In this document: positions 32,834 to 41,571 of the stretch, one piece after another
Layout of the letters: every line of letters starts with the position of its first letter
Numbering within the stretch: position 1 is the first letter of the stretch
The notes under the pieces: model-generated
Told to the model about the DNA's origin: nothing
The model's database searches: none
Seen by the model: the letters and a program-made list of their open reading frames with translations, nothing else
Made by a program: the position numbers and the translations under genes
NCBI RefSeq assembly: GCF_000305775.1
Contig: NC_018866.1
Span: 1,178,001-1,242,000 of the forward strand
Source of the DNA: Dehalobacter sp. DCA
Lineage (GTDB): Bacteria; Bacillota; Desulfitobacteriia; Desulfitobacteriales; Syntrophobotulaceae
DNA length: 64,000 nt
Reading direction: 5' to 3'

Positions 32834-33848
32834 TATATTCCTTGACTCGATTTTCAATTATTTCCGGTGTCCCTTCTTTAAACAACTCTGTATGGACTCC
32901 CACGGCATAAGCCTTATGAAAAGTATTAGCAAGCTCGCGGAAAGTCTTCAGATCCCTGCTGGGTCCTTGCTGAGGATCAGGGTCAAGATTTGTCATGATA
33001 TATGTTCCTGTTGAAGCCTGGCGGGCCAAAAACCTTGTCCAATCATCACCAAGAAGGTGCAAGCCCCAATAATAGTGCATAAATGGCAAAGGACTGGCAC
33101 TTTGAATCATTCTGGCCAGATACGGTGTGTCGAATTCCCAAAGCTGCTCCGGCCTAAAGTTGGGCACGCTGTTCCAAGCTGCAATAGATGTAATCCCATG
33201 AATCCCGGTTTCTTTAAAAGCCTGAGCAAACTTTATGGCTGCCTGGGTACATGCCTCAACCACTCTGTGCATTAAAAGAGGCTTTGTTTTCATCCATTTA
33301 ACGGCCAGAGGGTATCCCAAGATTTGTACGGCCACCGGGAGAGGCTGCATCGGCGTGGCAATTACTGCATACTCACCTTTTGTCTTTTTCACGAGCTGCT
33401 TAAACAGTTCCAGTCTGACCGGCATACGCCCTTCGGTACGTCCGTCCAAAGCTGCCACTTTTTCTTCCAGTTCTTCAACATCACGTTCACAGGTTATTGC
33501 TTCTTTAACAATTTGAGGGTTTGAATCTTTGGGTCTCTTTAAAGTACACCCTAGGATTTCAGCCTCGACAACGGTCGTTTCAATCCCTGGAAATACTACG
33601 TCATAGTCGAATTCTTCAAAAAATTTCACTATCGCATCCGAATGCTTTTCGGGATCTGCGGCCGCTTCACTGCAGGAGTAACCATACCGGTTGACAATCC
33701 ATTCCGTGAACAAAAATCCTGTCGGTATCCTATCGGCATGTTCTTGGAACACCGTCAGAATGATCCTCTCAATGTGCTGCAGTTTCTGGCCCTTGTCCCT
33801 TTTGCCAATGATGTTTTTTACCATTTCTATTTGCTCTTTACTGGCCAT
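32769..33848 (-). CDS. URO-D-fold corrinoid methyltransferase, operon 3
   Basis: A 359-residue URO-D superfamily protein. Seen: RIPTGFLFTEWIVNRYGYS (residues about 40-58), DYDVVFPGIETTVVEAEILG, PFMHYYWGLHLLGDDW (His-rich loop near 255-270), and LDPDPQQGPSRDLKTFRELA near 290-310. It follows the corrinoid gene by five bases. The C-terminal end lies in the overlap with the truncated LysR gene and may itself be altered by a rearrangement. It differs strongly from the copies at 3715 and 21269, and is the branch often paired with O-demethylation or methylamine-type modules. Donor not determinable. Confidence 0.85.
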   Translation of the reverse strand: MASKEQIEMVKNIIGKRDKGQKLQHIERIILTVFQEHADRIPTGFLFTEWIVNRYGYSCSEAAADPEKHSDAIVKFFEEFDYDVVFPGIETTVVEAEILGCTLKRPKDSNPQIVKEAITCERDVEELEEKVAALDGRTEGRMPVRLELFKQLVKKTKGEYAVIATPMQPLPVAVQILGYPLAVKWMKTKPLLMHRVVEACTQAAIKFAQAFKETGIHGITSIAAWNSVPNFRPEQLWEFDTPYLARMIQSASPLPFMHYYWGLHLLGDDWTRFLARQASTGTYIMTNLDPDPQQGPSRDLKTFRELANTFHKAYAVGVHTELFKEGTPEIIENRVKEYIKGLYPEAFGQFPVLLKYAVK

Positions 33849-33853
33849 ATTAA

Positions 33854-34498
33854 TTATTCACCACCTATCAATCTTTTTGCTTCGCGTATGGCTCCATCAG
33901 CGTCCTCAGCATATCCGTCGCCACCGATCCGTTGAACATATTGTGGGAATACAGCTACTCCTCCCATAAGCACTTTCACTTTGTCCCGCAGAGATTCTTT
34001 GACCAGCAGGTCCATTGTGTCTTCAATCCCTTTTAGGGTGGTGGACATGTAAGAACCAAGGCCTAAAATCTCCGGTTGTTCCTTTTTTACCGCTTCAATA
34101 AACGTATCAGCTGGAACATCTACTCCCAAGTCTATTACTTCAAAACCATCTGCCCTTAATAGCGCGGCAATGATATTCTTACCGATGTCGTGGACATCTC
34201 CTTCAACGCTACCAATTACTACTTTTCCGATAGATTTAGGAGAAGCATCACCCGTCATATAAGGAATGAGTATCTGTACGCCGGCATTCATTGCCTCACC
34301 AGCCATCATTAGCTCAGGGAGAAAATATTCACCTGTCGCAAATTTCCGACCTGCTTCTCTGGCTCCCGGTGACATTCCATTGATTATTTCTGTTGGAGTT
34401 AATCCTGCTTCAATCCCTTGACTCACCAATTCTTTGGTTAGATCATCATTACCGTTCGAAACTGCTTCAGTTAGCTGTTCTAAAATTTTTTTGCTCAT
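33854..34498 (-). CDS. Corrinoid methyl-carrier protein, operon 3
   Basis: A 214-residue MtaC/MtbC-type protein: helical cap (residues about 1-85, ATGEYFLPELMMAGEAMN), B12 domain with GSVEGDVHDIGKNII (D-x-H-x-x-G near 104-109), GLGSYMSTTLKGIED and VLMGGVAVFPQ. The usual Ser-Gly-Leu text of the second loop is altered to GLGSYM. It is first in the pair with the URO-D enzyme. A 365-base gap upstream leads to the PocR-type kinase; the gap holds the shifted C-terminal end of that kinase and otherwise nothing I can name. Confidence 0.92.
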   Translation of the reverse strand: MSKKILEQLTEAVSNGNDDLTKELVSQGIEAGLTPTEIINGMSPGAREAGRKFATGEYFLPELMMAGEAMNAGVQILIPYMTGDASPKSIGKVVIGSVEGDVHDIGKNIIAALLRADGFEVIDLGVDVPADTFIEAVKKEQPEILGLGSYMSTTLKGIEDTMDLLVKESLRDKVKVLMGGVAVFPQYVQRIGGDGYAEDADGAIREAKRLIGGE

Positions 34499-34863
34499 TA
34501 CATCTAATTCCTTTCTTTTTCTACTTTAATTGAGTCCTTTTGAAGTGGCCACCTTCAAAAAAATTTCACCCGTCCCAAGGAGTGTTTTGTCTAGGAAAAG
34601 GTTATTGAGATAATAGATTCTATTTTATTTGATTAGTCCCTCTGGATTAATTTTTGTTGATCTGGAGAAAAATTTTGAATTTTCGTTTAATCGATATCCT
34701 TAAATACTTAATATAGATAAAATATAATCTTAAAGGAAAATGGAAAAAGATGATTTGCATCCCAAGAATACAAAGATATGGCTAAGAAAGCTGGTGGAGT
34801 ATGAGTGACAATAGTGAACTGTATCACTAATTACCTATAACTAGCGGCATAATTAATGTTACC

Positions 34864-36093
34864 TTAGTACCTTTGATATCCCTGCAATCCATATGCCTCG
34901 CCAAACGACCGTCTCAATCTTTGATGGATATTTTCCAGACTGGAACCAGGGCAATGGCACCAGTGATCACTTTCGGTAAAACGTCGAGTTTCAATACCTA
35001 TTCCGTCATCAATGACATTGACTAACAAACGATTTCCCTGGATATCCTCATCAACCTTTATTAATAGGCGGTGTTTGCCGGGGACCGATTCGAACCCATG
35101 TTTGAATGCATTGTCTACCAGTGGTTGTAAAGTATAAGGAAGAATTTTCACGTTTAGATGTTCTTTTTTTACTATGATTCTTACGTTAATCCGGTTTCCA
35201 AACCTTAACTGTTGGATGCTCAAGTAAGAACTTATATGATCTAATTCCGTTTTCAAAAAGACCATTTCGATATTTCCCTCGATACCGTAACGGGCCACAT
35301 CCGCTAAAGCAAAAACAGCTCTCTCAGTCTCAACTGCTCCTTCGGCAAACGCCAATCGGGCGATTACATTTAAGGCGTTAAAAAGGAAATGCGGGTTCAT
35401 TTTGGCCTGCAGTTCCCTTAGTTCTGCATGTTTCAGCATCAACTGGTACTCAGTAATTTCTTTTTCCAGATTGCCTGTTTTTTGGATTTCTCGAAGCAGA
35501 CGCTCTTGATAGGACATCAATTCTTGTTGATAACGGGAAAGACTTTCGGAAACTGTAAGATAATTAGCCAAGGTAGAAATTAATCTTGCAACGGCTGTAA
35601 ACCGATCACCAGAAATCTTAGGGATAGTACTCAAATGTTTTAAATAATTCTCGTGTGGTCCATCTGTCCCTCCGGGCAAAGATTCCGCTTCCATGAGCTG
35701 AACTGGCCCGGTAATTAAACATCCTAAAAGAACATCATCTCGGGAATATAGAGGAGCAGAAATTAGAGTGAGACCGCAATGTCCTTTATAGACCTTGGAA
35801 CTTTCATTGTTATAACTATTTTTCAAACCCGTTTCAAAACAGTATAAACATTGAAAGAAATGCTTTTTATTAGCAAAATAGGACTGGCACCAATTAGGGA
35901 AAGACCCTAATGGGGGAGATATGGGAACTGCTCTGTTATCAATGAAGACAATATTAATCGCTAAGACATTAAAAAACATATTATTAATTTCTTGCATTGT
36001 TTCTCGTGTAATAATCTCAGCTAAGTGGTATGTCCTGTCAATAATGGTACTTATTCTATTAATCGCCTTTGCTTTATCGTTGCTTTGCGCCAC
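34864..36093 (-). CDS. PocR-type cytosolic sensor histidine kinase, frameshifted near its end
   Basis: A 409-residue kinase. Residues about 20-190 form a PocR ligand domain (CQSYFANKKHFFQCLYCFE, YKGHCGLTLISAPLY, LLGCLITGPVQL). Then a coiled coil (about 195-235), a LytS-type His region LQAKMNPHFLFNALNVIARL and an ATP-binding domain with LVDNAFKHG and VNVIDDGIGI. The frame ends after YGLQ, but a one-base shift near 34890 opens RDIKGTKVTLIMPLVIGN, the expected last strand, to a stop at 34827. No response regulator lies nearby. PocR domains bind small hydrocarbon derivatives; here it probably senses a methylated substrate for operon 3. The GTG at 36093 has GGGGG seven bases upstream. Confidence 0.82.
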   Translation of the reverse strand: MAQSNDKAKAINRISTIIDRTYHLAEIITRETMQEINNMFFNVLAINIVFIDNRAVPISPPLGSFPNWCQSYFANKKHFFQCLYCFETGLKNSYNNESSKVYKGHCGLTLISAPLYSRDDVLLGCLITGPVQLMEAESLPGGTDGPHENYLKHLSTIPKISGDRFTAVARLISTLANYLTVSESLSRYQQELMSYQERLLREIQKTGNLEKEITEYQLMLKHAELRELQAKMNPHFLFNALNVIARLAFAEGAVETERAVFALADVARYGIEGNIEMVFLKTELDHISSYLSIQQLRFGNRINVRIIVKKEHLNVKILPYTLQPLVDNAFKHGFESVPGKHRLLIKVDEDIQGNRLLVNVIDDGIGIETRRFTESDHWCHCPGSSLENIHQRLRRSFGEAYGLQGYQRY

Positions 36094-36601
36094 TACCATT
36101 CCCCCTTAGCAATTCTAGTTATATTATTAGTAGTAGTTATGCAGTTCTAGGATAATACTCCCAACTCCATAACCTTAGTTACAAAGATCGTGGCCAAAAT
36201 TTATCAATAAGCCTTGAAAAATGCTCGGTTGCCGTGTCGAAATAGACTTGGATCAACTGCTCGCAACAGTGGATCAGAATCAAACATTTATTTCACCTTC
36301 TTTTCGTATCGTATACTTGCATTATTCTCTACAAAACCGAGGATCGATCCTCTACCTTTAGGATAAAGTTCCAAGATTTCAGTAGGAAACAAAAATAATT
36401 TTCAATCTAGAAGTCGGAAGAAACATTAAGCAGCATAGTAATTTCTTTAAAACCTCCTTTTTATTAGTGGACTGGTTTAAGTGTATATTTTAAAGAAATA
36501 TATTTCTGTAAAGTATTTTACAAAAAAAAGAGCTGTCTTTGGTAAGACACTCCTTCTGAAATATAACTTAATTTATATCCAGTTTTTATAAATTCCTTTT
36601 A
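36094..36601. other. Intergenic region with no recognised gene
   Basis: About 500 bases upstream of the PocR kinase, AT-rich. It should contain the kinase promoter. I see no open frame of interest, no strong repeat and no terminator apart from weak T-runs. Confidence 0.4.
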
Positions 36602-36790
36602 CTACATATTGTCCACTAAATAGAACATTCGTTGATTAATCATAATGACACCTTCATGTTTAAGTTCGTTAAGAACATTAGTAACCATGACTCTTGAAGC
36701 ATTAACCAGATTGGCCAACTCTTGGTAGCTTAAGATAATGTTTATTTTCAATCCCTCTGGAGTCAATTCTCCATGATCCTTCGCGACCTG
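36602..36790 (-). pseudogene. C-terminal fragment of a CRP/FNR-type regulator
   Basis: The frame reads VAKDHGELTPEGLKINIILS then YQELANLVNASRVMVTNVLN and ELKHEGVI, the winged helix of a CRP/FNR protein. Upstream of VAKDHG the text is antisense to an IS110 transposase, so the sensor domain is gone. It may be part of a third CprK-type gene broken by IS110. Confidence 0.7.
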
Positions 36791-37636
36791 ATGCGCTATC
36801 GGTTTAAGTTGACTAATTTTATGTCCAGCGAGAAAAATCGGCTTCAAAACAGCTTAACGGTTTCTAATATTCAGCTTGGCAATGTGGTTTCAGATACCTT
36901 CGGTAAAAGCTCCATGAACATCATTGACAAGATCTTGGAAAATCCGCTTGATACCTCTTTTGACATCGAGCCTTTGATCCATGGTTCCATGAAGAAGAAG
37001 GTTCCTGAACTCGAACTCGCGATCGACGGATTGATGACACCCGAACAAGCAGGAAAATTAAAAGTCATTCAGCGACATTACGAAGACCTAAATTCGTGTA
37101 AAGCGGGCCTTGAAACAATTATTCTTTCCCTTGCCAAGTCCTACTCAGAAGAAACCAACCTCATCTTAACTGTTCCGTCGTTTAAAAACCTGTTTTCCGC
37201 TATTGCCATGGTTTCGGAAATTGGTGTAAAAATGGACGTATTCCCGACAGCTAAGCATTTATGTTCCTGGGCAGGACTTACTCCCACTAATAACGAGAGT
37301 GCCGGCAAGAAAAAGTCAGTAAGGATTTCAAAAGCGGGCTGTTACATTAAGCCACTATTAGTACAGTGTGCAACCGCCGTTGTCAAAAGTGATAAGCACC
37401 CTGAAATCCGAAACCGCTACTTAAAAAAGAAGCGTCGAGGTCACAAACGTGCAATTATTGCTATTGCACGAATGCTGCTAACTGCAATATATAACATCTT
37501 GAAGAACAAAGAGCCCTATAACCCTGAATTGTACAAAAAATCGGACGTTCTTCCAGTAGAACGTGAAATTACGATAGAGCAAGCGATTTTATTGGCAAAA
37601 GCCCAAGGTTACCGTATTATGTCGGTAGCAACATAA
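36773..37636 (+). pseudogene. C-terminal part of an IS110-family transposase
   Basis: A 287-residue frame. It starts in mid-protein with LRDLMRYRFKLTNFMSSEKN and includes the IS116/IS110/IS902 C-terminal domain: TVPSFKNLFSAIAMVSEIG, AKHLCSWAGLTPTNNESAGK and YIKPLLVQCATAVVK. The N-terminal DEDD catalytic half is absent here, but a matching N-terminal half lies at 58636-58956 on the minus strand and ends where this begins. See findings. Confidence 0.8.
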
Positions 37637-38185
37637 CCAACCAAAAACCATATTTACCCATTTAACCATTATTCGATGGCTTATTTGTTGTACCTATTTA
37701 CTTCGGTGGTTAGAGTTACTGTCAATTTCAGACTTGCCCTCCTGACATTCAAAGAATGTCATTAACCAATTAACATCATTAATATAAAATATTAATGGAA
37801 TATTCAATAATTTCATTGCAAGAACTGTTCCAATCTATGTGTTTATATATTTTTATTATCAGAGCTTTAGCCATTTGTAAATCCATCCTTTGATTACATA
37901 ATTGACCAAGCTAACTAAGTGAGTAGATACCCACCCGTGCGAATGAATAAGTCGCAGATAACGTAAGCGTCAAATAATTCCTACATAGTTTCATTTTTTT
38001 GTGCATGAGATAATCTTCCTAAGACACAAAGTGAGAGGTTTTATCGATGACACAAACGATAGTGGCCTAGTGGCTGTTTTCCACGTAGTACTGAGGAACA
38101 TCTACAAGGTAAAGACCGCCCTAGGTAATAAAATGTTCCCCTAGTTATTAGATATAAATAGCAGGTTACTGCCATAAATAAGTAC
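37637..38185. other. Intergenic region after IS110 remnant
   Basis: About 550 bases. It should include the right end of the IS110 element and the 3' end of the rdh cluster 4 transcript. No gene, no clear hairpin with T-run and no repeat were recognised. Confidence 0.4.
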
Positions 38186-39193
38186 CTATTTCTTAAATAT
38201 CTCTTTCATCTTGGAAGAAAAAAACAACTCACCTTCTGAATTGATGACCAGTCCCGAACCATTCACTTCGTCTATCAATTTCAGACCCTTCTCTGCACCA
38301 AGCACAAAAACAGCCGTAGCCAATGCATCCGCTTGTGAAGCCTGAGACACGATTACCGTGGATCCACTCACTCCTTGAACAGGATAACCAGTACGTGGAT
38401 CCATAATATGACTATATTTTTTCCCTTCAGCCCAGAAGAACTGTTCATAGTCACCTGATGTATCTATGTCTTGATTTTGCATTTGAACATAGCCAACTAC
38501 CTTTCCCTTAGCAACAGGATTACGGATTCCGATTTGCCAAGGGCTATTGTCACTTTTTTGGCCAATGGTGAAAATGTTTCCTCCCGCAGATACTAGAGCT
38601 GAAGTAATACTATTCTTACGAAGGATGCTTACTGCCTGATCTACAGCGTACCCTTTGGCAATACCACCTAGATCGAGAACCATCCCCTTCTGAGCTAGAA
38701 AGACTGTCTTTTTCTCTTGGTCCAAAACTACCTTCCTGTAATCTACCAGCTTCAAGGTTGCCTCTACCTCCTGAGCTGATGGCACCCTGTGTTGCCCCTC
38801 CAACCCAAAGCCCCACAGGGTCATAATCGGTCCGATTGTTGGATCAAAAGCGCCTTGGGTCATCTCTGCAACCTCTATAGATTGTTGGATGGCCTCAAAA
38901 GTCAAATCCGAAACCTCAACTGGCTTAACTCCAGCAGCTTGGTTAATCCTATCCAGTTCGCTTCCCTTTGAGAACTTATCGAGTTTCGAATCGATTTCAT
39001 TCATACGGTTCAACGCTTGTAAACCAATGCTCTTAGCTCCCCAGCCATTCACCTCTAGGGAGACTTCAGTATCAAACAAAAATCGGGTTTCCTGATAATG
39101 CACATTTTGGTTATATAGTATGAATCCAATCCACCCACACAGGCAGGTGAAAAACAAAATGAGAGATATTTTCAGAAATCGTCCTACTTTCAT
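38186..39193 (-). CDS. apbE: ApbE, FAD:protein FMN transferase
   Basis: A 335-residue ApbE enzyme, which attaches FMN from FAD to Thr or Ser of target proteins outside the membrane. Seen: N-terminal membrane/lipoprotein-like segment with a Cys (LILFFTCLCGW, residues about 11-21), FLFDTEVSLEV, FSKGSELDRIN, GAFDPTIGPIMTLWGFG, DLGGIAKGYAVD (Mg/FAD site, about 175-186), SAGGNIFTIG, YSHIMDPRTGYPV and ADALATAVFVLG. It is the last gene of rdh cluster 4. The likely targets are the RdhC proteins at 39696 and 6850, which both have the S/T-GAT motif. That link is inference from motif and place. Confidence 0.93.
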   Translation of the reverse strand: MKVGRFLKISLILFFTCLCGWIGFILYNQNVHYQETRFLFDTEVSLEVNGWGAKSIGLQALNRMNEIDSKLDKFSKGSELDRINQAAGVKPVEVSDLTFEAIQQSIEVAEMTQGAFDPTIGPIMTLWGFGLEGQHRVPSAQEVEATLKLVDYRKVVLDQEKKTVFLAQKGMVLDLGGIAKGYAVDQAVSILRKNSITSALVSAGGNIFTIGQKSDNSPWQIGIRNPVAKGKVVGYVQMQNQDIDTSGDYEQFFWAEGKKYSHIMDPRTGYPVQGVSGSTVIVSQASQADALATAVFVLGAEKGLKLIDEVNGSGLVINSEGELFFSSKMKEIFKK

Positions 39194-39233
39194 ATCACAA
39201 GTCCTTATGCTGAATTTTCCAAAGAAATACTAT

Positions 39234-39632
39234 CTACAGAATGCGTATTACCAGTTTGTTGGGAAGGCAGGTGATCGTCTCGCCGGACTTCGTGATCGAG
39301 CCCATCAAGGAACAGATCTTTTTTTCACAGATGTTATTGTCTTCAGGTAAATATATTCGTCCCTGATCGAATACGATCCGTGCGGTTCCGTTTTGGACAG
39401 GGATCAACAATTCCTGCTTGATTTCAAGAGGGATCAAACCTTCCTTCACAACTTTTCCATCGATTGAAACTTCCCAACGGTCGCTTCTCAATCGTTCGAA
39501 CGATTGCGCAAAAATATGTTTATTACCAGCCAGAACACCGCCCATAGCAAGAGCGCCTGCGGCCACACTACCGACCAAAAATTTACGCCTACTTATCTCA
39601 TCTATGGGCTTATCGACTTCATTATGTTTCAT
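39234..39632 (-). CDS. NusG_II-domain exported protein
   Basis: A 132-residue protein with a twin-arginine leader (EISRRKFLVGSVAAGALAMG, RR near residues 15-16) and a NusG domain II-like fold: WEVSIDGKVV, IPVQNGTARIVFDQGRIYL, and a C-terminal Cys cluster CEKKICSLMGSI...CLPNKLVIRI. NusG_II proteins commonly lie beside ApbE and FMN-binding electron-transfer proteins. The three Cys suggest a heme-like or metal site is unlikely but a redox Cys is possible. It is between rdhC-4 and apbE in the operon. Its exact role is unknown; a helper for flavinylation or electron transfer is inference. Confidence 0.8.
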   Translation of the reverse strand: MKHNEVDKPIDEISRRKFLVGSVAAGALAMGGVLAGNKHIFAQSFERLRSDRWEVSIDGKVVKEGLIPLEIKQELLIPVQNGTARIVFDQGRIYLPEDNNICEKKICSLMGSITKSGETITCLPNKLVIRIL

Positions 39633-39695
39633 TTATCTTTCCACTCTCATCTTTCTCTGCTTCGCTTGCAGATCTGACAGCCTTCCTTAATAAGG

Positions 39696-41042
39696 TCATC
39701 GATTGAGATATATTTGAAACATATTAACTACAATCATTAGAATAATGCTACTAATTAACACCAAGAACACAACGTCTTTAAGATTTATCTCGAATTTCAT
39801 CAACGTACCGCATTCCTTAGTGTGTACTGTTTCAAGAACTGTCATCTTTTTATGACTCAATTTATCAATTCTCCCATTAATGAATTTTTTAAAGCTTCTT
39901 AAATTTAAAATAAATTCATTAAAGACCATACCCGGACAAAAAAATCGACACCAGAATCTCCTGATTAGAAGTGATGGAAAGAGCACTAGGGGTAGGATAA
40001 ACCATTCAATGCCAAAACCTTGTAACCCAAATAAAGTAGAATAAGGCTCATAACCGGCAAAGCCGGGGGATCTAAGTAGGATGGAAGCCAATAATGCAAA
40101 ATATACCAAGAAATATTTGATCTTAGAGGCTTTCGTTTCTATTTTTTTGTTACAGCATTTAAAACTGCCTCCGCCAATCTTACTTAAAATTTCCTGCAAA
40201 GCACCAAACGGACAAAGCCAGAAGCAATAGAGGTTTCTACCAACCACAAAGGTAATAATTGGCATGCCGATCAGCAGAATATACCAGACCAGGTTCTCCC
40301 GAATGGAAGGGAAATTACCCATTAATAGCGCCGCCACGTTAGCCAGAGAAAAAGGAGTATTAAATTTAAAACCTATAAAGATTAGGCTGCCAATTAAGGT
40401 TACCCATCTTAATTTTTTGTTTTTTAATACAACCCCAATTAGCATCAAAATAACGAGCAACAGTACAGATATCTCTTTTGCACCAAACTTAAAAGCAACT
40501 TCCTCATCCGAAACATCCAATTTAAACTGGGTTCTTGCTACAGCGTGACTTCCCTGGGAGATTGCCTTAGCTATTCCGCGGGAGGTATACGTTGCCCCGG
40601 AGATACTATCAATATCTTTTTCAATGTTCAATGACTCAGTAATGTCCTTGCCAATGAACTGCTTAAGATAGCCATGGTTCAAAACCATCTGAACAAAAGA
40701 AGGTGTATCTTTATGGTTTACAATAATTGCTTTTTGGATTTTCCCTTCCAAATCAATTCCTGTAGCCATCTTAATCGGGCCGCCATAACCCACCGCCTGA
40801 TCAATAACTACATAGCCAACTCTTTGCGTCTTTCCATTCTCACCTTGAACTATTCCCTCATATGTTAAAGGAGAAGACGCAACCTTTTGGAAGGATTGGG
40901 CTTGAGGAAGGACTTCTTTGGCAAATGGCAGTAAATCTTTTTCGGGTAACACCCAACTAACAAATAATGAAATTACTAATGTCAATACAGCAATGATCTT
41001 AATCACATTTTTTGTTTTATTCTCTACTTTTTTGTTAATCAT
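39696..41042 (-). CDS. rdhC: RdhC, NosR-like membrane flavoprotein (cluster 4)
   Basis: A 448-residue NosR/PceC-type protein. N-terminal helix (residues about 12-30), outside FMN-binding domain with ISGATYTSRGIAKAI (flavinylation Thr near 152), then about six membrane helices with CFWLCPFGALQE (about 268-279) and CRFFCPGMVFNE (about 370-381). The second Cys motif lacks one residue of the usual CxxxCP pattern spacing seen in cluster 2 but keeps CxxxCP. The C-terminal end has one extra helix (VFLVLISSIILMIVVNMF) absent from the cluster 2 paralog, so it ends in the membrane. GGGGTAAGG precedes the ATG. Electron carrier to RdhA is the proposed family role. Confidence 0.9.
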   Translation of the reverse strand: MINKKVENKTKNVIKIIAVLTLVISLFVSWVLPEKDLLPFAKEVLPQAQSFQKVASSPLTYEGIVQGENGKTQRVGYVVIDQAVGYGGPIKMATGIDLEGKIQKAIIVNHKDTPSFVQMVLNHGYLKQFIGKDITESLNIEKDIDSISGATYTSRGIAKAISQGSHAVARTQFKLDVSDEEVAFKFGAKEISVLLLVILMLIGVVLKNKKLRWVTLIGSLIFIGFKFNTPFSLANVAALLMGNFPSIRENLVWYILLIGMPIITFVVGRNLYCFWLCPFGALQEILSKIGGGSFKCCNKKIETKASKIKYFLVYFALLASILLRSPGFAGYEPYSTLFGLQGFGIEWFILPLVLFPSLLIRRFWCRFFCPGMVFNEFILNLRSFKKFINGRIDKLSHKKMTVLETVHTKECGTLMKFEINLKDVVFLVLISSIILMIVVNMFQIYLNR

Positions 41043-41131
41043 TGTGACCTTACCCCATCTTTTGTACCAAATGGATGTTCTTATGCCTGAATTTACGATA
41101 ATATTTGTTGGAGATCATAAACACATGGGAA

Positions 41132-41147
41132 GGGGAAGCGCTTCCCC
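41132..41147 (-). repeat. GC-rich palindrome between rdhB-4 and rdhC-4
   Basis: GGGGAAGCGCTTCCCC is a perfect 16-base palindrome within a longer G/C-rich stretch in the 193-base gap between rdhB and rdhC. It probably forms a stem that attenuates or processes the transcript, as at 8102-8125. Confidence 0.6.
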
Positions 41148-41235
41148 CTCCCCCTTCGTTCTAATAAAACTTTTAATCTTAAAACCAATTATGATAACTA
41201 TATTATCAATTTACTTATTTACATTGCTTAGGGCT

Positions 41236-41553
41236 TTACGTACTCTGACTTATGCCACCAGTATGATCTTTTTTAGATGCAGGAATTCCTCTTATAATTA
41301 TTGTCCTGCTTAATGCCCCGATAACAACCGTAATACTTCCAAAGATAAGAAAACCTACTCCTGCAGCTTGAGGAGTACCCTCTAAAAGGCAGCTCCATGA
41401 CCAAGCAATAGTAAACAATAAAACCATAAAGCTTAAGGCAATTCCTGTCCAGCCAAGCCAAGTAATTGAAAATTTCGTATTCTTCCTCCAGATGTTAACG
41501 CCCCAACCAAAACTAGCAACCAACAATCCCAGGACAAAAGTCATCAGGGCCAT
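41236..41553 (-). CDS. rdhB: RdhB membrane anchor (cluster 4)
   Basis: A 105-residue protein with three helices (residues about 3-20, 33-53, 65-85) and the typical loop with Glu-Gly-x-Pro-x-Ala (LLEGTPQAAGVG, near 56-67) that is also seen in the cluster 2 anchor (WEGQPKAGIVG). AAAAGGAGGTAAAGAAC precedes the ATG. It begins 18 bases after rdhA-4. Confidence 0.9.
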   Translation of the reverse strand: MALMTFVLGLLVASFGWGVNIWRKNTKFSITWLGWTGIALSFMVLLFTIAWSWSCLLEGTPQAAGVGFLIFGSITVVIGALSRTIIIRGIPASKKDHTGGISQST

Positions 41554-41571
41554 GTTCTTTACCTCCTTTTA

